This document shows, in pieces, positions 14,849 to 20,208 of a stretch of DNA of 20,208 nt; positions within the stretch are counted from its first letter, which is position 1, and every line of letters begins with the position of its first letter. Under the pieces are notes generated by a model, which did not search any database, had not been told where the DNA came from, and saw nothing but the letters and a program-made list of their open reading frames with translations. The stretch covers positions 1 through 20,208 of the forward strand of contig JAZNPK010000040.1 of the NCBI GenBank assembly GCA_045589595.1, read 5' to 3'. The translations under genes were made by a program, and so were the position numbers. The DNA is from SIG77 sp045589595 (GTDB lineage Bacteria; Verrucomicrobiota; Lentisphaeria; Victivallales; UBA1829).

Positions 14849-16921
14849 ATGAGTAATCAGATATATTCAAGAATTCCATCCTCTTATAACTTTGTCCCCC
14901 TGTCGGATAAAATTATTTTTCCGGATTGGGCAAAACAGGTTTCACATGATATCCCGTTCAGCGATGGTTTGGATGGTGAACTGGAAATCGAGGTGGAAGC
15001 TGTTACTCCGGTGTATATCCGGGACAGCGCCTCAAAGAAGAACGAAGAACATTCTTCTGAATTTTTCAAGTGCGAAGACGGAAAATACTATATTCCCGGA
15101 ACATCTCTGAAGGGAATGGTCCGCAATGTGCTGGAAATCGCATCTTATGGCAAAATGCAGCATATTGCTGATAAAAGATATGCGATCCGCGATTTGCAGA
15201 GCAAAGCCTACACGGATTTGTTTACCAAGGACATGATATCGAAAGTGAAAGCCGGATTTTTGGATATTTCTACCCCTGATTGGAAGATCTATCCCTGCGA
15301 ATATGCAATGTTTCCGCGAAGTGCAATTGATCCGGTGTTTGGAAACAAGAGAATGGCAGCATCACAAAAATATAAGGAGTATTTGAAATATCTGGGAAAA
15401 ACGCTTACCATGCGTGCGGATGTAAGCTGGATTGATAAAACCGTCCGACCCGACTTTAGAGGTGTTCCGCATAACCGGGCATATTTCAGCACCAAAGGTG
15501 CATTTGAAGGTGTATTGGTTTTTACCGGTCAACCGCAGGATTTTATTGAAGGAAAAACAGGACAGAAAAGGAATGAATTCTTTTTCTATAATGTATCCGA
15601 GCAATATTTCTATGTCGATGACCCTGAAACACTGGAAACGGACGAGTATGGCGAATTGATCCGAAAAAATCAACAGGATTTCCGGTTCGTTCATTGCGAG
15701 CAGACTGCCGCAGGTGATTTCAAGGAATGGGAAAGCGGAGAGCTGAAGGTTGTCAGGGAAAAGTATTTCAACGGTAGAATCCCGATTTTTTATCTGCAAA
15801 ACAACAACTATTTCCGGTTCGGGCTTGCCTATCTTTTCCGTTTTGCCGGGGTTGCTTCAACAGTAGAAGCATTGCGTAATACAAATCCGGATCATTATTC
15901 TTATCGCAATGAAACATTCCAACCGGATCTTGCAGATCTTATTTTCGGGTATACGACCGCTGAAAACTCTCTGCGGGGACGGGTGCAATTTTCTGCCTGC
16001 CTTGCGGATGAGGTCGATGAAAATTTGCGAGACGAAGAAAAAAGGATCCTCGGTTCCCCGAAACCTTCTTTCTATCCGGCTTACCTGAAACAGGATAAAG
16101 TCGCAGTGAGCGGTGAAAAAACGGATTATAAGACTTTTCTGGATAAGGATGCACAGCTGCGGGGTTGGAAGCGATATCCGGCTTTGAGGAAACCGGATGA
16201 AAAGGACGATCCTGAAAATTCCAATTCCAATATGACCGTTCGTTTTAAGCCGCTCCCCGCCGGAACGCGTTTCAAAGGCATGATCCGTTATCACAATCTC
16301 CGCCCCATTGAACTCGGAGCTTTGATCTGGTCGCTGAAATTGCACAAGTCGGAGTATTATTGTCATACAATCGGTATGGCGAAGCCGTATGGATATGGGC
16401 GGGTCAAAATCCGGATAAACAATGAAATCCCGGAACAATATGAACAGGCATTTCAGCAGTATATTTTGGACAAATCGCAGGAAGCAGGCGTAACCAAATT
16501 CCAGAACTTAACACAGGTTAAGTCTCTCTTGAAAATGGCAGTCTATGGCGAAAATTTGAAAGTCGATTGGGACTTTGGCTATATGGACAATCCGCAGGAT
16601 TTCTCGCGCGTGAAAGGAAATATGCAAAAAGGTATACCTTCTTTAGTACTGGGTGAGTATCCGCAACCGGAAAAAATATCTTCTGGCACAACTGCTGCAC
16701 CTGTGGTCAGGGAAAAGTCTTGCGAGGAAAAATTCCTGGAGGCGCTTCCTGCCAAGTTGAAGGATTGTGTAAAACTGCTTCAAAAAGAAGAATTTGCAGA
16801 TGCAAAATTCAATACGGAGCAGCTTGAACAAATCCGTAAGAAATACAAAACTGAACTGAAAAACAGTTACAATCCCGATGCCAAAGTGTTTAATGCTGAA
16901 ATCGAAAAACATAAGGCTTGA
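14849..16921 (+). CDS. Large RAMP (Cas7-like) subunit, TIGR03986-type, typical of type III-D
   Basis: The 690-residue protein has AGGAG upstream, 7 nt after the previous gene. The opening SSYNFVPLSDKIIFPDW, then VSHDIPFSDGLDGELEIEVE and TPVYIRD, follows the TIGR03986 pattern. IPGTSLKGMVRNVLEIAS (about 82-98) is the RAMP strand-helix motif. The glycine-rich loop GMAKPYGYGRVKIRIN is near 510, so the Cas7 fold carries a large insertion between its halves (about 120-480). Residues about 610-690 are a charged helical tail. VYIRD offers a candidate catalytic Asp. It is the last gene of the operon, followed by hairpins and a terminator. Confidence 0.82.
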   Translation: MSNQIYSRIPSSYNFVPLSDKIIFPDWAKQVSHDIPFSDGLDGELEIEVEAVTPVYIRDSASKKNEEHSSEFFKCEDGKYYIPGTSLKGMVRNVLEIASYGKMQHIADKRYAIRDLQSKAYTDLFTKDMISKVKAGFLDISTPDWKIYPCEYAMFPRSAIDPVFGNKRMAASQKYKEYLKYLGKTLTMRADVSWIDKTVRPDFRGVPHNRAYFSTKGAFEGVLVFTGQPQDFIEGKTGQKRNEFFFYNVSEQYFYVDDPETLETDEYGELIRKNQQDFRFVHCEQTAAGDFKEWESGELKVVREKYFNGRIPIFYLQNNNYFRFGLAYLFRFAGVASTVEALRNTNPDHYSYRNETFQPDLADLIFGYTTAENSLRGRVQFSACLADEVDENLRDEEKRILGSPKPSFYPAYLKQDKVAVSGEKTDYKTFLDKDAQLRGWKRYPALRKPDEKDDPENSNSNMTVRFKPLPAGTRFKGMIRYHNLRPIELGALIWSLKLHKSEYYCHTIGMAKPYGYGRVKIRINNEIPEQYEQAFQQYILDKSQEAGVTKFQNLTQVKSLLKMAVYGENLKVDWDFGYMDNPQDFSRVKGNMQKGIPSLVLGEYPQPEKISSGTTAAPVVREKSCEEKFLEALPAKLKDCVKLLQKEEFADAKFNTEQLEQIRKKYKTELKNSYNPDAKVFNAEIEKHKA

Positions 16922-16934
16922 TATGATCGGAATA

Positions 16935-16975
16935 CCGGGAATCTGATCCCGGATCTTTCCGGTTTGATGCCGGAA
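16935..16975 (+). repeat. Two consecutive short hairpins after the cas operon
   Basis: CCGGGA...TCCCGG (16935-16952) and TTCCGG...CCGGAA (16957-16975) are perfect inverted repeats with 6-7 nt loops, just after the last cas stop codon and before the terminator. They could protect the 3' end of the operon mRNA or be the remains of short palindromic elements. Confidence 0.6.
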
Positions 16976-16981
16976 TACAAA

Positions 16982-17032
16982 AAAGACGCTGTTGAACAAC
17001 AGAAATGCTGTTCAACGGCGTCTTTCTTTTTA
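16982..17032 (+). terminator. Rho-independent terminator of the cas operon
   Basis: AAAGACGCTGTTGAACA (16982-16998) pairs with TGTTCAACGGCGTCTTT (17009-17025) with one G-T wobble, a 17-bp stem with a 10-nt loop, followed by CTTTTT. A run of A residues precedes the stem, so it could also work for minus-strand transcripts coming from the right array. Confidence 0.9.
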
Positions 17033-17056
17033 AATTACTGATTTATAACTGAATAC

Positions 17057-18736
17057 ACCTGCAATAGCTTATCAGCGGGGCACGTTTCGACTTCCGAAGG
17101 GAACGGACCTGACCGCACTCAAGGCTGTCTCAATCCCCTTATCAGCGGGGCACGTTTCGACATATTGATCTTGATGTTGAGAGATTGAAGCTTGATTTGT
17201 CTCAATCCCCTTATCAGCGGGGCACGTTTCGACGCAAATATCGAAGGATATGGCAAACTCTACAGCTGGGCGTCTCAATCCCCTTATCTTCGGGGCACGT
17301 TTCGACAACCCATGCCGAATCGTTTCGGCGGATTTTCTTCGTCTCAATCCCCTTATCAGCGGGGCACGTTTCGACTTATGGTTCGTCCTACATCTATCCG
17401 AGTAGTGTGTAAGTCTCAATCCCCTTATCAGCGGGGCACGTTTCGTCTAAAATGAAAGTGTATGTAGGGATCATAAATGATGTCTCAATCCCCTTATCAG
17501 CGGGGCACGTTTCGACGAGCTATATAGGCTATGAATAACGCCAGGATCCGCTGTCTCAATCCCCTTATCAGCGGGGCACGTTTCGACAGCTTCATGAGTG
17601 CAAGCAAAAACATCTTGATCGTCGTCTCAATCCCCTTATCAGCGGGGCACGTTTCGACCTCAATAAGGAGGAAAAAGAAATGGCTGACAACAACTGTCTC
17701 AATCCCCTTATCAGCGGGGCACGTTTCGACATTCCAATCAACTTGGAGAAACTTTCAACAATCAGGGCGTCTCAATCCCCTTATCAGCGGGGCACGTTTC
17801 GACCGCGTCATGGCACCGCAGGCAAATCCGCTGGCTGCCGCCGTCTCAATCCCCTTATCAGCGGGGCACGTTTCGACCGCGTCATGGCACCGCAGGCAAA
17901 TCCGCTGGCTGCCGCCGTCTCAATCCCCTTATCAGCGGGGCACGTTTCGACCAGAACACCATGCTCAACCTGCAGCCTCTGCTTGCCGTCTCAATCCCCT
18001 TATCAGCGGGGCACGTTTCGACCGCGTCATGGCACCGCAGGCAAATCCGCTGGCTGCCGCCGTCTCAATCCCCTTATCAGCGGGGCACGTTTCGACTCTG
18101 AGCGTTGAATTGGAAGTTTCCGAACTTAAAGAGTCTCAATCCCCTTATCAGCGGGACACGTTTCGACTACGATCTTACCAACAGATACTTCAATCTTCCG
18201 TTGTCTCAATCCCCTTATCAGCGGGGCACGTTTCGACTTCGTACATCCCTCACACCGGAGAAAGAGTGGATGTCTCAATCCCCTTATCAGCGGGGCACGT
18301 TTCGACTCCGAAATTTCCCTTGAAGAGATGGGGAGAATCATTGAGTCTCAATCCCCTTATCAGCGGGGCACGTTTCGACTCATCATGTTTCCAATAATCG
18401 CACTTGTGGGATATTTCCGTCTCAATCCCCTTATCAGCGGGGCACGTTTCGACACACACAAGGAGAAAAGAATGAAAAGAACAACCCGCAAAGTCTCAAT
18501 CCCCTTATCAGCGGGGCACGTTTCGACCGGTCTCCAACATCCACAAGGATGAATGTGCGATCGTCTCAATCCCCTTATCAGCGGGGCACGTTTCGACTGA
18601 TGAAAACGGCATCTTCCATCTATGATAAATATGTCTCAATCCCCTTATCAGCGGGGCACGTTTCGACGGATCTTGTTACCCGCGATGAATCCGTGGAATT
18701 TGTCTCAATCCCCTTATCAGCGGGGCACGTTTCGAC
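17057..18736 (-). CRISPR. Right CRISPR array, 24 repeats and 23 spacers, transcribed leftward
   Basis: It has the same 35-bp repeat as the left array; spacers are 34-39 bp. Full repeats start at 17127, 17199, 17272, 17341, 17413, 17482, 17553, 17624, 17696, 17769, 17843, 17917, 17988, 18062, 18133, 18203, 18272, 18345, 18419, 18493, 18563, 18633 and 18702. The unit at 17057-17091 is degenerate at its left end, marking the leader-distal end. Variants: TATCTTCGGGG at 17272, TTTCGTC at 17413, GCGGGACA at 18133. One 39-bp spacer (starts CGCGTCATGGCACCGCAGGC) occurs three times, at 17804, 17878 and 18023, in the order A-A-B-A. Confidence 0.98.
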
Positions 18737-18904
18737 AGTACCCTTTGGTAACTGTTCAAAACAAGGTGAATATACAGGCGTTTTGCAGAAAAATCAAGCC
18801 GGAACAGGAAAAAAGTTGAAAAAAAGAAAATTGTTGCCAGAAAATATTTCTGGGTGTCTTTATAAGATGTTGAAAAATAAAAAGATAGAAATAATGCAGA
18901 AAAA
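18737..18904 (-). promoter_or_regulatory. Leader of the right CRISPR array
   Basis: Its first 60 bp (AGTACCCTTTGGTAACTGTT...) match the left leader with only a few changes. An AATGCAGAAAAA element recurs at 18893-18904, about 156 bp from the array. The stretch between is A-rich and not conserved. No cas1 or other cas gene follows on this side. Confidence 0.8.
18769..18797 (-). promoter_or_regulatory. Pre-crRNA promoter of the right array
   Basis: On the minus strand TTGATT (18797-18792) and TATATT (18774-18769) are 17 bp apart. The pair is conserved with the left leader although the bases between differ, which supports a functional promoter. The transcript would enter the first repeat after about 25 nt. 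Confidence 0.6.
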
Positions 18905-19098
18905 CTGTTCTCAGGTGAGTGCCGTATAAAACTTTGTAATATGTTGAAAACAATCAATATGGAGATTGCCAAAAGATGTTTTTTCTGTAAGCTTCTGTTT
19001 TTTCTCTGTTTTTTCTGCAATTTTTCCGGAATTTTCCGGTTGCGGGATCTTAAGAAAGGGTAGAAACAATCAACAATACAGATGAAAGAATACGAACA
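18905..19098. other. AT-rich spacer between the right leader and the ClpP-like gene
   Basis: I see no gene here. It contains three closely spaced copies of TTTTTTCTG (about 18980-19017), then TTTTTCCGGAATTTTCCGG, a short inverted repeat. The promoter of the downstream ClpP-like gene is presumably inside it, but no clear -35/-10 pair stands out. Confidence 0.4.
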
Positions 19099-19947
19099 AT
19101 GAGAGCGAACAAGAACATCAACGAACAGAAGGAAGCAGAAGCCATGAACAGAACGGTCAACGAACAGAAGGAAGCAGAAGCCATGAACAAACGCCCCGGA
19201 AAAAACGCAAAGTCGCCGAAGGCCAAGCCCTCCACGCTGAAAGAAGCAGAACAGGAAGTGCTTTCCAAACTGGTCGGGTCTTTCGCCCACTACGATGGCG
19301 CCACGATCCGTTGGCATCAGTACCCGGACCATTACGAGCTGATCTTCACCGATGACTTCATCGCTCCCACCAGCCGGGGGGGTATGATGATGGACACGAC
19401 CGGATACAACGCTCCGCCGATGAGACTGCCAGGTTATGGCAATTCTGCCAGTGGCCTGCTGACCAATGTCATCATCGACATGAAGGCAAGCGATCGCAGT
19501 AAGCCCGTCCATGTATATGTCAGCTCCTACGGCGGCGAAGTTACAGCGCTGAGCATGATCCTGCAGCAGCTCCTGACCTTCCCGACCCGGATCGGCATCA
19601 ACCTCGGAACCGCCTGCTCCTGCGGCTGGATGCTGCTCTTTGCTTGTCAGGAACGGTACGTGTCTCCCTTCAGTCAGGCAATGTACCACGATATCGCTCT
19701 GATGACCGGCGGCAAGCATACCGAACTCCGTCACAATGCCGACTTTATGGGTAAACTCCAGAAGGAACTCCTGAAAGTCACGGATACTACCAAAATCCTG
19801 ACTGAACGGGAACTGGAGCTGGGGCGGACATCGGAAGTCTGGTTTACCGGCAGGGAGCTGATCGAGCGCGGTGCCGCAAAGGATTACATGGACTTTCTGG
19901 CGCAACAAAGCGTGGCAAAGGATGGAGAGGGGGCGTCCCATGCGTGA
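19099..19947 (+). CDS. ClpP-like serine peptidase with duplicated N-terminal segment
   Basis: The frame gives 282 residues from 19099. Two further in-frame starts, at 19144 and 19183 (254 residues), each follow AAGGA. The ClpP/crotonase core is clear: VHVYVSSYGGEVTA (family NSPGG) at 138-150, NLGTACSCGWMLLFA with Ser174 in the nucleophile position, and AMYHDI with His197. The catalytic Asp position of ClpP reads RTSEVWFTGRELIERG, so an Asp is not obvious and Glu246 may stand in. It is close to the phage/prophage and atypical ClpP families rather than housekeeping ClpP, and no Clp ATPase is adjacent. It reads away from the right CRISPR leader. No cas link is shown except proximity; a regulatory-protease role is speculation. 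Confidence 0.75.
   Translation: MRANKNINEQKEAEAMNRTVNEQKEAEAMNKRPGKNAKSPKAKPSTLKEAEQEVLSKLVGSFAHYDGATIRWHQYPDHYELIFTDDFIAPTSRGGMMMDTTGYNAPPMRLPGYGNSASGLLTNVIIDMKASDRSKPVHVYVSSYGGEVTALSMILQQLLTFPTRIGINLGTACSCGWMLLFACQERYVSPFSQAMYHDIALMTGGKHTELRHNADFMGKLQKELLKVTDTTKILTERELELGRTSEVWFTGRELIERGAAKDYMDFLAQQSVAKDGEGASHA
19118..19189 (+). repeat. Tandem duplication carrying ribosome site and start codon of the ClpP-like gene
   Basis: A 33-bp sequence (TCAACGAACAGAAGGAAGCA...ATGAACA) occurs at 19118-19150 and again at 19157-19189, period 39 bp, in frame. Each copy holds AAGGA followed by GCCATGAAC, so the duplication copied an apparent translation start. In the protein it gives NEQKEAEAMN twice (8-17 and 21-30). 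Confidence 0.9.
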
Positions 19948-20038
19948 GGTCCAGGCATCGTACATCCGCCGGTTTTCTGAAAAATTTGCAGAAAAAGATC
20001 AGAAAACGGCGGAAAAATGCCGGAGTCGCAACTTATAA
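19940..20038 (+). CDS. Short coupled reading frame, 32 residues, unknown
   Basis: An ATG overlaps the stop of the ClpP-like gene (ATGCGTGA) and is preceded by GGAGAGGGGG. The product begins MREVQASYIRRFSEKFAEKD and is basic and helical. Translational coupling and a good ribosome site favour real expression, but the length is so short that chance is possible. No family recognised. Confidence 0.3.
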   Translation: MREVQASYIRRFSEKFAEKDQKTAEKCRSRNL

Positions 20039-20054
20039 CATGATGTAACAGGAG

Positions 20055-20208
20055 ATGAAAAATGGACAAAATCAGAAAAAACAAGAAAAAGTCCGGAATA
20101 TCTCCGGAAAAAGAGGAAGATGTTACCTTATAAAGGATAGCAAAAACAAACACGGGGCTGTGAAAGGTTTCGTCCGGGAGAAAAGCCAAAGTGCCCTTAC
20201 CGGATTGC
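20055..20208 (+). CDS. Possible start of a further gene, open to the window end
   Basis: A frame from the ATG at 20055 is open for at least 51 residues and runs off the window. It includes GRCYLIKDSKNKHGAVKGF, which looks protein-like. However, AGGAG directly abuts this ATG, too close for a normal site. The same site is better placed for an ATG at 20062, which starts a different frame of only 23 residues ending at 20133. Either this is a frameshifted gene start or one of the two is not real. Confidence 0.25.
   Translation, partial: MKNGQNQKKQEKVRNISGKRGRCYLIKDSKNKHGAVKGFVREKSQSALTGL

Noticed and set aside
17531..18397. A 288-residue open frame across the right array
   Set aside because: It is made of repeat translations (LNPLISGARFD, SIPLSAGHVST) alternating with spacers. 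The frame is open only because the CRISPR repeat lacks stops; similar frames occur in the left array.
18676..19965. A 429-residue minus-strand frame opposite the ClpP-like gene
   Set aside because: It runs antisense to a clear ClpP fold, crosses the leader and enters the last CRISPR repeats. Low-complexity stretches show no family resemblance.

Overview
This window is a type III-D CRISPR-Cas locus. It has two CRISPR arrays with the same repeat, a plus-strand effector operon between them, and a separate minus-strand accessory operon on the left. The organism is an anaerobic or facultative bacterium, judging by an nrdG-type activase. The PemK/MazF-like protein paired with a sigma-like protein resembles gene pairs common in Planctomycetes and Lentisphaerae, so a PVC-group bacterium is plausible, but this is a weak inference.

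Layout. 1-80: C-terminus of a plus-strand membrane protein. 203-919 (minus): nrdG, then a frameshifted and truncated P-loop nucleotide kinase. 1125-4994 (minus): four tightly coupled genes. In order of transcription these are a small PemK/MazF-like protein, a sigma-like helix-turn-helix protein, a larger MazF-like candidate anti-sigma protein, and a Lon protease fused to a C-terminal CARF domain. 5122-6498: left array (20 repeats, 19 spacers). 6499-6670: its leader. 6753-6956: apparent N-terminal remnant of cas1. 7001-16921 (plus): Card1/Can2-like CARF nuclease, a small DUF1874-like (AcrIII-1/Crn2-type) putative ring nuclease, cas6, an HD-less cas10 with GGDD, csx10-like, a double-Cas7 protein, a small unassigned protein, and a TIGR03986-type RAMP. 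16935-17032: hairpins and a terminator. 17057-18736: right array (24 repeats, 23 spacers). 18737-18904: second leader, related to the first. 19099-19947: ClpP-like protease with a duplicated N-terminus, followed by small reading frames.

How the parts fit together. Both arrays read on the minus strand: the degenerate terminal repeats lie at the left ends, the conserved leaders at the right ends, and the repeat read that way ends in ATTGAGAC, the usual kind of crRNA 5' handle. Several spacers carry a Shine-Dalgarno plus ATG on the plus strand, so the minus-strand crRNAs would be antisense to mRNA, as expected for RNA targeting. Cas10 has no HD nuclease but an intact cyclase motif, so defence should run mainly through cyclic oligoadenylate (cOA). 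The proposed outputs are the Card1-like nuclease and the Lon-CARF protease, with the DUF1874-like protein as off-switch.

The most notable element is the minus-strand module. By parts it resembles the CalpL-CalpT-CalpS protease/anti-sigma/sigma cascade, but with a CARF sensor where CalpL has SAVED, plus an extra small PemK-like gene. It lies directly downstream of the left array's crRNA transcript. All family assignments were made by eye from motifs; none was checked by database search.
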